Translations under genes and position numbers: made by a program
The notes under the pieces: model-generated
Seen by the model: the letters and a program-made list of their open reading frames with translations, nothing else
What the model was told of the DNA's origin: nothing
Databases searched by the model: none
In this document: positions 34,224 to 46,020 of the stretch, piece by piece
Layout: each line of letters opens with the position of its first letter
How positions within the stretch are numbered: position 1 is the first letter of the stretch
From: Diabrotica undecimpunctata
Taxonomy: Eukaryota; Arthropoda; Insecta; Coleoptera; Chrysomelidae
Direction of reading: 5' to 3'
DNA length: 64,000 nucleotides
Assembly (NCBI RefSeq): GCF_040954645.1
Contig: NC_092813.1
Span: 24,001,235-24,065,234, forward strand

Positions 34224-34982
34224 TTATTCGACTGGTTGTTTTAATGCCTCCAAAGCTCTAAGATTGCTACAAAATTTATCAATTAAATTTCTGATTGAAA
34301 ATGAACCTTCTTTATTGATTGCCTTTAAATTGAAGATGGCTTTAATATGGTTATGCAACAACAATTCCTTGTTAGAATATCTCTCAACCAAAAGATTCCA
34401 TGTAACAGTCAAATTAGAAGCAGAGAGAGGTATAGAAGCAATGACTCTCTCAGCAGAACCTGTTATGCATGCTCTTAAATAATGTAATTTTTGTATTTCA
34501 GATATACTATTATTTTTTATAACTAACGAATCAAATAAGTTATGAAAATCTAACCATTCTTCTATGTTGCCACTGAATTTTGGCAATTCAATAGAAGGAA
34601 GTTTTATATTGGAGGTTGTATAATATGTATGATTGAATGCAAAATGTTCACTAGTAGGACTAGATGTACTGGAGGCACTAGCTGAGGTTGTTGTCAACAG
34701 TTGTTTTGCCTTAATTATAACTGAATAAAATGATGTTTCTAACGTTTCTCTGTAATTTATTTCTTCCTCAGTTATTGCGTCCAGTAAACTTTCTATTTTT
34801 AATTGGGTTTCTTGATATTGAGTATGAATACTATTCGCGTTTTCGATGCGCAATTCAATTTCAGCGCGAGTTGGCTCATTCATCTCACCGTGGGTTGAGT
34901 CCCTATCAATGAATTTAATAAATGAGGTTAATCGCACTTTAAGAGATGCTCTTATCTTTTTTAACGTAGGCAAATCCCCCAT
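34224..34982 (-). CDS. BEL gag N-terminal fragment
   Basis: Starts at ATG 34982 with MGDLPTLKKIRASLK and contains LPSIELPKFSGNIEEWLDFHN, the DUF1759-like core of BEL gag proteins, then LRACITGSAERVI. It stops at 34224 after ALKQPVE, where the internal deletion joins it to the integrase side. Missing parts include the zinc knuckle, protease, reverse transcriptase and RNase H. It is 252 codons and open, so a truncated gag could still be made. Confidence 0.82.
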   Translation of the reverse strand: MGDLPTLKKIRASLKVRLTSFIKFIDRDSTHGEMNEPTRAEIELRIENANSIHTQYQETQLKIESLLDAITEEEINYRETLETSFYSVIIKAKQLLTTTSASASSTSSPTSEHFAFNHTYYTTSNIKLPSIELPKFSGNIEEWLDFHNLFDSLVIKNNSISEIQKLHYLRACITGSAERVIASIPLSASNLTVTWNLLVERYSNKELLLHNHIKAIFNLKAINKEGSFSIRNLIDKFCSNLRALEALKQPVE

Positions 34983-35311
34983 TTTAATTCAAATTTAAAT
35001 GTTTTAACTATTATGTGTCAAAGTAAACTAACAATGAACAATAAATTTCAAGATTGAAGAAGTCTAAGTTAGAAAATTGAAATGAAAGGCAGATAAGTAA
35101 GGAACAAAAGCTCACTTCCCTGATTTTTGATGATTCGATGTCCCGTCCAGTGAAATCGTCAGTATGTGTTCAATCGGATTGTATACTTGACTTGAAGCCT
35201 GGGGCAAAGGAGCACTCGATGTATTTCTGCGACTGTCTCGTTCAACGTTGTCGGCTGATCTTGTAGGTTGTATGGCGTGGAATAGCACAAATATCCGGCT
35301 CGAAGGACCAA

Positions 35312-35525
35312 TGTTTGTTTGTTCTTTTTCTTAGATATGATGTGATGATTTATCTATTCGTAATGTAAAAAATTCTTATATTAAAATTATACAAAATGAA
35401 TTTCAAGATCTGACTTTTTTATTCTCGCTTGACACACACAGAGATGATACAGATTAATTATTAGTTGCTATTGGCAACCTTGACATTTCCCCTTTTTAAT
35501 AATTATGCAGCCACTATCTTGAACA
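35312..35525 (-). repeat. 5' LTR of the BEL deletion derivative
   Basis: 214 bp, followed on the minus strand by the primer-binding site one base away. Confidence 0.92.
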
Positions 35526-36127
35526 CAACTAATGGAAAAGGTTCCCTCAAGAAAAAAAAATCAAGCATGCCTTCCAACTGCATTTTCATCATTTAGAAAT
35601 TGTAGAATCATCTTAGATTGTACAGAAGTGTACTCAGTTACTCCCACTAGCATGGAAAACAAAAATTAACATATAGTTCTTATAAGCATCATAACACCTG
35701 GAAGGTTCTTGTAGGAGTAGCACCAAATGGTGTCATCACATATGTCAGCATTGCCTATCCTGGATCCACTTCTGATAAACAAATTGTTAAAAACTGTGGC
35801 ATTCTAGACCCAATGACCTATGGTGATGTTATTCTAGCGGATAAAGGTTTCTTAATTAAAGATTTATTGCCTGAGGGGGTACACTTAAATATTCCTCCTT
35901 TTCTAAGTACCCCTCAGTTTACAGAGGAACAGGTGTATGAAACAGAAACCATAGCAAAAGCTAGGATACATGTTGAGAGGGCGATCCGAAGAATAAAGTG
36001 TTACAATATATTGCAGCAAATTGCAAATTTTTACATGTCTCAAATAACAGTGATATTTCAGTTATGTGCTGCTTTAACGAATTTTCAATACCCTCTTATT
36101 AAAGAAGTTGAGGAATATTACTCATAA

Positions 36128-37199
36128 AGTACTTTATTGGTGTTAGTAAGAGGGTGTAACATTTATTCTTGTGAAAATAAAAAGTGAATGTAGATGGTGA
36201 AAGATAAATTTGGATCTGTGACATCAATTAAATTTTGTACTTGGGCCTTTTGAAGTGTAAACTTTTAAAGAAATATTTATGTGTTGATGTATTAACTCCA
36301 AGTTACATTATGTTTATAGAGTATAAAAAATACAATAATAATGTTTATACAATTCTAACAAATAAAAATTATTAAACTGTGTCTTTTAAAAATTGCTTTA
36401 TATTTAACAACAAATGTTTTTTTAACTTGGTTTTGAATCTTCAATGTTTTTTATAGCTTTAACTCTTGAAGGTATAAATATATCTTTACAAATCAACTGT
36501 TAAACAAATTTATGACATGCTAGCTTTGTTGTAATACAAAAATTATTTGATGATCAATTTATAATATGTTTTATTAAATTTTACCATTTGATCTCTTTTA
36601 ACATGAAATATATTGTCACTTATTCCAAATTGTCTTCAAACCACGGATATAATTTTAAAATCTACCTACTGCTATGCTACTGCAGTTGCTTCTTGTGTAG
36701 AGCAGATAATTACATTGTTTACAACAATAATAAATTATTTAAATTTTTGGTATATTAAATATATTTTTTTAAATTCATCCTGAGTTTTTTTTCACGGGCA
36801 AACCCTTGTATTGTATATACTTAATGAAACACTATTTACTCTTTGAAAAGTTTATTAATGTTATAAAATTTACATATAAAAATAAATTGATTTTCTCACA
36901 ATTTATCAATAAAAATTAATATAAGCAACAAAAGAAATAATGTTACAGCAGTAATGTCCACACAACTATACATTTATTGTTAAATAAAAAAAAATTGAAA
37001 TACAATGGAACAGCCAGTTGATTCTGTTGATCAAAATTTACATTTAGTAATATAGAAAAAATAACCAACTTTTGCTATTAAAATTTATCGTAATAATAAA
37101 TAGAAAATGCAACAATACAATAGTTTGATCAATGGTGGGTAATTTGGAAAGGTTTGATAAGCTTGGTTTGATAAGCTTGGTTTGCCTAAAAGGGACATG
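36128..37199. other. 3' region of the THAP transposase gene and unassigned DNA
   Basis: AT-rich, no convincing frame. AATAAAAA sites near 36175 and 36360 could serve the transposase transcript. A small duplication of GATAAGCTTGGTTT lies near 37157-37184. Confidence 0.4.
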
Positions 37200-37985
37200 G
37201 AGGATAACAATTGTGGACTGAAACTATGTGAGTGTAATAAATAAGGACAGCATAGTTAGACCCCTGTGCATGCATCTGACCTGAAGAGTTGTGATGTTAA
37301 GAGAAGTTTCAATGTTAGAGTAATTGATTTCGTCAGCTGTATGGTGACCCTTAAATGAAATAAATCTTAGGAATTTATGTTGAACCCCCTCAATAGCCTG
37401 AATATAAACATTATGGTATATTAGGTTTGCTATTATTTTTATTACCAACAACAACATTGTTATTTTAAGCATTTACATTTAGAGATACAGAAAACTCATT
37501 AAAGAGAGTGGGGTATTGAGTTCTAAGATATTCTTTGTGAACTTTCTGAATAACTTTGAGATCTGGAGAAAACCAAACCGGAAATTTCTTTGTTGGATAC
37601 TTTTTAACAGGGACATAAAGATCGATTGTTAAGCATATAAGATGGTAAAAAATATTGAAAATATCATCAAGAAACTTAGATTTTATCATCAAGAGATTTT
37701 AAACAAATTATCGCAATTAAATTGAGAAAGAAAACTTATAACTTCTAGGATGTTCATCACATGGAAATCTCTATAAAAATATACAGTACATGATTCACAC
37801 TGAAATTCAAAAGAGATAGGTGAATGATGAATATTCAACGAAAGTAGGATTATTTCTGCTGTAAATCTCTATTAGCAAAAGCTGCTATCACTTTGTTGAA
37901 TTAAATGGCCAAATATATGATCTAGGAAGACAAATTTATTAACTTCCTGTACTCTAATCAGTATCAATAGAGTGTTATTATATAA
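37200..37985 (-). pseudogene. CR1/Jockey-like LINE fragment, internally deleted
   Basis: Minus-strand pieces: the endonuclease end (LNIHHSPISFEFQ), the linker (TIDLYVPVKKYPTKKFPVW, VHKEYLRTQYPTLFNEF) and, directly joined, the far C-terminal region (IEGVQHKFLRFISFKGHHT, SLNITTLQVRCMHRGL). The reverse transcriptase core between them is gone. It lies immediately next to the 3' end of another LINE piece at 37986. Confidence 0.7.
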
Positions 37986-39207
<1,222 letters not shown>

Positions 39208-39242
39208 GTAAAACATAATGTACAGTTAAAAATAACCAGTCA

Positions 39243-40846
39243 TTCATTCAACAATTTTGGCAAATATTGAGCCAAATAAAAATTTTCTAACAGATCAATA
39301 TTTGGGGCCCAGGTCAAATCTTTTTCTATTATAACTGTAATTATCTCCTTCAACGTCCATATATATAAATAACAATTTTGTCGTCCAAAAATATGCAGGC
39401 AGCCTTGAATTTGGTGGTAGTAGTTATGTTCAGTATTAATTAATACTTCATCCTGATCATTATATGATATTATATATTTATCTGAATTTTTCAACTTTTC
39501 AGATAATTTTTCATTCCGAAATGTATATGGACACTTAACTTCTACAATGCCATCATCACCAATTAAACCATCTGGACTAGCTCCTAATAAGCCTGACTTT
39601 GTCAGCCAAATACCTGTAGGCTGCACATCCAAATTCAGTGTATTTCTGAGATACTCTATACCACTCTTTTCGTGTGTTCTTCCCCACTGAATTGATTTGA
39701 TGCCATCCAAATTATAAGCCCTTAAAAATAATAAAAAAATATTTTACTTTAGCTAGATATGAAAGCAAACAAAATGTGTTTATTATAAATAATAGTGTAC
39801 ATTCTTAAAACATATCAACAGTTCAGTTAATCTCCATTACCATTTTTAGACATATGCAAACAATTAATTGAAAGAGAATCTGATGGAAAACCTTCAGAAT
39901 TTAAGCATTGTATTTGATTGCAAATAATAAAATAATAGAAATGTAACAGTACATACCAATAAGTGTTTTAAATAAACTTTCTGGATACTTATTTCTCTTG
40001 CAACAAGAAATAATGGAGCCAAAGTTGCTAGAAGTAATTCTATATTTTCTGGCAAGAAACCATTTTTCATTGAGTACCTGGCCTGTTGTCTCATGTACTA
40101 TTTTCTTTATCGTTGCATCATTTATTCGACAACATTTTAGAAAATGAGAATTTTTATCTGTTGAAATTTTCATTTCCTCTGAATAAATGATATCTTCAAT
40201 TAATGAAATATCAATACTTTCGGCCTCTTGCTTTTCTTCCTGTAAAAGCCAAGTGGATCCCACAGTATTACCAAAACTACTTAATTTGATTTTTAATTGT
40301 TCTAATTCATTGGATGACATTTTTCTATTAAGGGCTTGATATGGCCTGGAAGGATATAGTGCTTCTGCAGTTTTAGTTTCTGTCTTACTTTGGACAGGAA
40401 TGTTCCACGTACATGTTTTATCAGTAATTGATATATTGTAATGTCCAAAGAGAGCTATAGTGGCTATATGATGGCATTTAATACCCCTAGGACAGGAACA
40501 ATTTGCAGCAGTAATTTGCCATGATTTATTCAACATAATCTGCAATGATAAAATTAAGTACTTAGATTCCCACATCTAAACTTAAAAATCGTTAACTTAC
40601 CTCAACATTATAAGTTTTGTCTTTCATACTTGCAAATACTTCTCCCTTAATGATTAATAAATCAGGGTCAAACAACATTTTTTTCACATGATTTGATTCA
40701 AGGGCATTTTCACCCTTTCGTATAATTTTGTTGTCATTACTGAAAAATTCAGTAATACTGGATATCTTCAACACATGTTTACTAGCCATTATATGCTCAA
40801 ATCTAAAAAATAAACTTGAAAAACTATTGCAATTTTCAACATTCAA
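39243..40846 (-). pseudogene. SWIM zinc-finger / YqaJ nuclease gene, 5'-truncated
   Basis: Three exons on the minus strand. About 40803-40601 (MASKHVLKISSITEFFSND to KDKTYNVE) follows a TTTTTTAG acceptor and ends at GTAAGT. About 40542-39957 contains the SWIM finger CSCPRGIKCHH and the start of the nuclease (RKYRITSSNFGSIISCCKR), ending at GTATGT. About 39720-39243 carries the YqaJ catalytic part: IQWGRTHEKSGIEYL, GASPDGLIGDDGIVEVKCPY and HNYYHQIQGCLHIF, with the PD..ExK-type residues Asp, Glu and Lys visible. The join of the last two exons looks out of phase by one. 5' exons are missing at the gypsy A border. Probably a helper nuclease of the transposon. Confidence 0.78.
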
Positions 40847-40879
40847 AAAACATTTTTTTAAGTACTCACTATAGCAATT

Positions 40880-41596
40880 TAATAGAAAGATCTACAGGAC
40901 AGTCAAGGTATGGTTCAAAGTATGAGAAGGAGCAGTCTACAAGCCACAAAGTTACTGACAAAAATACAGGTAACCATTATATTCAGTGTTATAAATGTGG
41001 ACTTCAGCATATTAGGGGTAATATAGTGTCCTGCATTTTTCAGATATTGTTCTTTGTGTAACAAAAAAGGACACTACCGTAAATGTTGTCCTGATAATAA
41101 CAACAAAGTCCATGAAATCAATGATAACGATAGTAGTTGTAGCAATTCTGACACTGATTTAACTGATGAACAGGTGCTAGTGTGGACTGTTAATGAAATT
41201 AATCCGAACTCTTCAGAATGGTTCCAAAAAATCATTATTAATGGTAAAGAGAGTATTTTAAAAGTTGATACTGGAAGTGAAGTCAATATATTGAGCAGTA
41301 GTGATTTTAAAAATTTAAATATTGATTACAAAATGCTTGAAAATACTAATAGTTCATTATCTAGCTATACTGGACATGTTATTAATGTTGTTGGTAAAAT
41401 TTATATACCTTGCTCTTTCAAGAACATATTTAAAGATTGTCTGTTCTATATTTTAGATGATGATAAACAAAAATCTCTATTGGGCCTAAAGGCAGCAAGA
41501 GACTTTCAAATTGTTTGTGATCAGCCTCGTGTTAGTATGATAGATAATGAAACAAATCATATTATAAATAGTTATAAGAGCATTTTTCAGGTGTAG
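40880..41596 (+). pseudogene. Gypsy A gag end and protease
   Basis: A first knuckle fragment (CYKCGLQHIRG) and a complete one (CNKKGHYRKCC) are separated by a frame break near 41020. Then come a Ser/Asn-rich linker and the aspartic protease with ILKVDTGSEVNILSSSDF (active-site DTG) and LLGLKAARDF. It ends at 41596 at a frame break leading into the reverse transcriptase. Confidence 0.75.
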
Positions 41597-44381
41597 GTAA
41601 GGTCAACAGGTATTTTAATATAACTTTATCTAGTGATGCAGTGCCATTCATAAGTGGGACACGAAAAATTTCACTGGCTATAAGGAGCCAAGTTAAAGAT
41701 AAACTTGATGATATGGTACGTAAAAACCTTTTTGTACCAGTTAGTGAACCCACAGAATGGCAAAATCCTATTGTAGTTTGTGGTTGTTCCGAAAAATAAG
41801 GGATCTGATATAAGAATATGTATGGATCCTGTGTATCTAAATAAATATGTTAAAAGAGAAAGGTTTCCAATTCCTACTCAAGATACTTTATTTGCTAAGC
41901 TTTCAGGGGCTAATTATTTCACATTATTAGATGCACCATCTGCTTTTCTTCAGTTGCCTTTGAATTATGAAAGTTCACTTTAATGTACTTTTACTACACC
42001 TTTTGGTCGTTATAGATATCTGAGATTACCATATGGCCTTACCTGTGCACCTGAAATTTTTCAAAAATATATGTAACTTTTAGATAGTATATCAGGAACA
42101 ATAACATATTTTGATGATATTTTGGTTTTTGGATGTTCTAAAAATGAACATGATAAAAATTTGAAATGTGTTTTAGAAAAAATTAAACAGAGTGGCTTAA
42201 CTTTGAATTTAGGAAAATCTAAATTTTGTCAAACAAAAGTGAAATTTTTAGGTCATCAGATTAGTAATATTGGCATTTCACGTGATCATGATAAAACAGA
42301 AGCTATTACAAAAATGACACCACCAAGTAATAAAAGAGTATAGTATATCTTGCAAAATTTATACCAAACCTGTCAGAACACACTAGTCCTCTAAGATGTT
42401 TACTTTCTAGTAAAAATGAGTGGCATTGGGGACATAATGAACAGGCATGTTTTGATAAACTAAAGAATCTTGTGGCGTCAGCCACTACTTTGCATTATTT
42501 TAACCCTGACAAAAAGACTATACTCTCTGTTGATGCCAGCCCATACGGTTTGGGAGCCATGGTCTCGCAAGATGGGTTTCCAATTGAATTTGCATCAGTG
42601 TCATTAACTCCAACCCAAAGGAGGTATAACCACATTAAAAAGGAGCTTCTTGGTATAGTGTATGGATGTGAAAGATTTTCATTCTATCTTTATGGCATAG
42701 ATTTTGAAATAGAGAGAGACCACAGACCTCTTTTAGGTTTGTTAAAAAAACCTTTAGATGAAATGTCACCTAGGATCCAAAGACTGGCAATGCAATTAAT
42801 GAGATATAAATTTTCACTAAAATATGTTCCTGGTAAAAATCTCAAAGTTCCTGACAATTTAAGTAGAGATCATTTGAATAAAACCATAAATACTAATTTT
42901 ATAGATGATGAAAATAATTTAAAAGTGTATTCTATTGTAGCAACATCAAAAGAAAATGAAAAAAAATTGCAAAGTGCAATGGATACTGACCCATCTTTAC
43001 AAAAAGTTAAATATTATGTTTTAAATGGGTGGCCTGAGCATAAAAGCTTTGTACCTTCTGAGGTGAAAAAATTCTGGTCTGATAGACATGATATATATAT
43101 GTATTTATTAAATAATGTATTGTTTTATAAAAAAAGGTTAATTATTCCTGAAGAATTGAAGGGTGAATTTCTTAATGTTATACATCAGTCTCATCAGGGT
43201 GTAGTATCATGTAAGAAGAAGGGTCAAGAAGCAATTTATTATCCGGGATTGATGAAGGATATAGAAAACATTGTTCTGAACTGTCTGACTTGTCAAATGA
43301 GCTATAAGAGCAACAATAGGGAGCCATTAAAATCACATGATGTACCTGAAATACCTTGGCAAAAAATTGGTATTGATTTCATGACAGTAGCCTCACAAGA
43401 TTTTTTAGTTGAGGTTGATTATTTTTCGAAGTTTGCAATTGTTAATAAACTAATGAACAAAACGGCTAGCAGTGTTGTAACACAATTTAAAAATATGTTT
43501 GCTATTAATGGACTGCCTTGTGAAATATTTTCTGACAATGGTCCTCCATTCAGCTCTCATGAATTTTTAAATTTTGTCCGTATATATAATATTGAAGTAA
43601 CAACATCAAGTCCACAATATCCTCGTAGCAATGGCATGGTGGAAAGAACAATACAAACAATAAAAAACTTGTTTTCAAAATCTGTACAAACTAAGAAAGA
43701 TCCATTTCTAGCTGTATTAGATTATAATACAACTCCAAAACAAAATTTACCTGCTCCTTGTGTGTTGCTAACTGGAAGAAATTTCAGAACCAACTTACCA
43801 GTCACTATGGAATTTCTAAAGCCCAGACATTCTAATAAAAGATATTTTACACAATGAGAGAAAATCAAAGAAAACAAAAACAATATTATGACAAAGGAAC
43901 AAATAGGTTACCAGAATTAAAATCAGGACAACAAATTTTACTTCAAGAAAATAAAAGGAAATGGAACCCTGGAGTGGTTGTGGCAAAGAAAGGATCAAGG
44001 GATTACATGGTTAAAGTAAATGATACTGATTATAGACGTAATAGACACTATCTTAGACCTGTACGGTCAGAAGCACAGCAACATGCAAATACAAATTGTG
44101 AGCAAGCATATGTGAAAACTAGTCATGAAAATGATATTGTGATTACTGGAAGGACAAGTATGGGAAATATGAGAACAGTTCTTTGTCCAGATGTACCTGA
44201 TGATACAAGAGACTGTAAAACAAATAAGACTATCAAAGATATTGATGTACCTTCAACATCTAATATAACATCACCCATCAATGACATTAATGTACCTTCT
44301 ACATCATACAGTACTTCACCTGGTTTGAAAACCTCCAGAAGTGGTAGAGTCATTCGCCCTCCTGATAGATTTACCTATTGA
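41597..44381 (+). pseudogene. Gypsy A reverse transcriptase, RNase H and integrase
   Basis: Reverse transcriptase pieces at 41600-42345: KNLFVPVSEPTEWQNPIVV, IRICMDPVYLNKYVKRERF, FTLLDAPSAFLQLPL, YFDDILVFG, KVKFLGHQISNIGI, with frameshifts near 41780 and 42345 and stops near 41981 and 42074. A long open part (42472-43857) holds RNase H (LSVDASPYGLGAMVSQDG, RDHRPLLGLLKKP) and integrase (HQSHQGVVSCKKKGQEA, CLTCQMSY, IGIDFMTVASQD, EIFSDNGPPFSSHEF, YPRSNGMVERTIQTIK). The integrase Asp-Asp-Glu set is present. A one-base overlap/frameshift at 43854 leads to the integrase C-terminal part (QKQYYDKGTNRLPELKSGQ, YRRNRHYLRPV), which is open to 44381. Confidence 0.83.
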
Positions 44382-44467
44382 TATATTTGTGAATTATTGT
44401 TATTTATGTACTTATGATATATTATGTGAATTAATTTTTGTTTATTTTGTTTTTATTAAAGGGGACG

Positions 44468-44680
44468 TGTTATGTATGGTTTTCATGTACGGATATACTT
44501 GGCAACGTTGCACTTGGCAAACGGAACCTCAAGTGACAGCGGTGACATGACAACCATACATGACAATAGACTTAGGTCATGGACTACATGTGAACTGAAA
44601 TAATGTTAATTTATACAATACTTATAAAGCTTAATAAATTAATAAAACCTATCGTAAGTAGCTTTATGTTATGTCCAACA
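44468..44680 (+). repeat. 3' LTR of gypsy A
   Basis: Preceded by AAAGGGGACG. Starts TGTTATGTATGG, contains AATAAATTAATAAAA near 44633, and ends ATGTCCAACA. Confidence 0.82.
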
Positions 44681-44699
44681 GTCCTAAAGAGGTAAACAT

Positions 44700-45240
44700 T
44701 ACATGCTTCTTCTTAAAATTTTGTAACATCTTGTACATTTTATTCTCTTTGTATTATCTACATCGCTTTGCCTGAGATGGTATTTTTGGGTGTAACTTGT
44801 CGTGAGGGTTGCAACAATTCTTTATTTGCAAATTCCTTCGCGAACTCCAGTCTGAACTCAAGGATAGGTTGTCACTTTTTTTACGTTTTCTATTATTTAG
44901 CAATCAAGCATTGACTACTGCGGTATTAAATGAGGTATTAAATATTAATTCCACTGCTACTTTCCGGTACCATTTCAGAATTTTGCGTATTGGGCTTTGG
45001 TAAGAAGCCACTTGATCACTAAAATCAACACTCTTTTTCACCAAGTTATAATCGAGAATAGTTTGTGGTTTTAGTACTTCTGTATAATTTTTCTTTTCAT
45101 TTGATTAAACCAAGATACAACTATTATGTTTAAATGTTGTAAGGATTAAAACTGGTCTTTTGTCGACCCATTTTATCACTTGTAAAATCAATACCTAATG
45201 GGGTTAAGTTTCATCGCGAGTAAGTGGTTGCAAATTTTTT
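44700..45240 (-). pseudogene. piggyBac-type transposase, C-terminal remnant
   Basis: The minus strand reads VIKWVDKRPVLILTTF, then TILDYNLVKKSVDFSDQVAS, YQSPIRKILKWYRKVAVEL and FNTAVVNA, the collinear motifs of piggyBac (DDE_Tnp_1_7) transposases, including the catalytic Asp of the VD.SDQ block. Frame breaks and stops separate the blocks. The N-terminal half and both inverted repeats are not visible. It borders the 3' LTR of gypsy A. Confidence 0.72.
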
Positions 45241-45769
45241 AATCGAGATTTTGGTTTTATATAAACTGGTTCTCTTTCACGAAGCATTGGAAATATGGTT
45301 TACATTCTATATTTAGAAAAATCTTTTACTGCAAGTCTTGTTCAAACTAAACTAAATTAATACACAAAACAAATTAATCTACATATTTTTTTTTATAGAA
45401 ATACACATTCCTGTCGGATTTTTATTAGTGCGGCATGAGTCACTGGTGTCTCGTATATCCGGACTCTTATCGCATTACAAACATAATTCTCAATTAGCAG
45501 TGCGGTACAAGATAAATTTAGGTCGTATAATCTTAAAGCCGTAATAAGACCATAAGACCGTATGTTATAAATAAATATATCCCTATAAGAATTATCTTGA
45601 AAGATGAAAAATATACAATAAAAATGTGCAATATTAAGTGTTATTTAAAAAATGGTAAGTTATTCACGGGCGTACAGTTAAAAACAAAAGTTTTCAGTGT
45701 TCTATTTCTTGAATATTATTATCTGGTATTCTGAAAATGTTGACATTTTTTCCTGGTCTTATCTTCCTC
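45241..45769. other. Unassigned AT-rich DNA
   Basis: No frame or repeat recognised. Part may be decayed N-terminal piggyBac sequence. Confidence 0.35.
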
Positions 45770-46015
45770 AACTAACGTCATCTTTCTTAATTGGTGGGTT
45801 GTGTTGTTCAGGTCTCTTTAAGTGTTTTTGTTGCTATCCATACTGAATGATCTTCTTTAGACAATGTACTAATGTAGTGTTCAAATGTGGCATTGCGTGC
45901 ATCATGTAGCGCTGATCTTAATTGTCTGATTAGTCGATTATATTTCTGTTCGTCATTAAGATTTCGGCTTTTTGGTCATCTACCTCTTGCTCTTCATTTT
46001 TCGACTATTAGTTTT
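45770..46015 (-). pseudogene. Jockey-like LINE linker fragment
   Basis: The minus strand reads YNRLIRQLRSALHDARNATF, EHYISTLSKEDHSVWIATKT and RPEQHNPPIKK, the segment between endonuclease and reverse transcriptase in Jockey-type ORF2 proteins. It is short, with frame breaks at its start, and no other part of this copy is nearby. Confidence 0.65.
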
Positions 46016-46020
46016 CGACT

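Larger units (their letters stand above)
32526..35525 (-). mobile_element. BEL/Pao LTR element, deletion derivative
   Basis: Two near-identical LTRs (32526-32737 and 35312-35525) start TGTTCAAG and end CAAACA on the minus strand. CAACT, a 5 bp target duplication, flanks them (32521-32525 and 35526-35530). Inside are a gag fragment and an integrase region, but protease and reverse transcriptase are missing. A primer site, TGGTCCTTCGAGCCGGA (minus, 35310-35294), lies one base from the 5' LTR, and a polypurine run AAGGTGGGGGGCA abuts the 3' LTR. LTR differences are only a few bases, so the insertion is young compared with the THAP gene it interrupts. Confidence 0.92.
31516..36127 (+). pseudogene. 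THAP-domain DDE transposase, multi-exon, interrupted by BEL insertion
   Basis: Exon 1 (31516-31628) begins MVMCFVPNCKHYSEQKR and ends at GTAAAAG. Exon 2 (31801-31935) carries SLVCSCHFVDQDRKNGPTIF. Together they form a C2CH THAP zinc finger. Exon 3 starts after an AG at 31992, is frameshifted near 32060-32110 and has a stop at 32353. It reads NYFLKEEVNQLSEKLKNL (coiled coil), then a helix-turn-helix, NLPHEDLAIRFNCSTATVTN. The BEL element splits the gene after HEILFKQL, with CAACT duplicated. The DDE part resumes at 35526: IILDCTEV (Asp), GDVILADKGFLIKDLLPEG (Asp), ARIHVERAIRRIK (Glu), matching DDE_Tnp_4. One further stop lies near 35668. Confidence 0.82.
40870..44680 (+). mobile_element. Gypsy element A, 5'-truncated
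   Basis: Begins within gag (zinc knuckles), continues through protease, reverse transcriptase, RNase H and integrase, then a polypurine tract AAAGGGGACG (44458-44467) and a 213 bp LTR (44468-44680, TGTTATG...TCCAACA). The 5' LTR and gag N-terminus are missing. A 100 bp piece of the same LTR lies at 30925. Multiple frame breaks in the reverse transcriptase show that it is inactive. Confidence 0.85.

Noticed and set aside
31516..36127. A host THAP-domain gene or domesticated transposase.
   Set aside because: The frame is broken by a frameshift, stops and a BEL insertion, and the gene sits beside a YqaJ gene as in transposons. There is no sign of preserved function.
41020..41047. A possible tiny intron (GGTAAT...TTTTCAG) inside gypsy A gag.
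   Set aside because: At about 28 bases it is too short to splice; a small insertion or frameshift is more likely.
45887..46020. The start of the plus-strand 467-codon frame as the N-terminus of the BEL pol protein.
   Set aside because: The first ~45 codons do not resemble BEL. The same DNA reads on the minus strand as a Jockey-like LINE linker, so the BEL part begins at about 46021.
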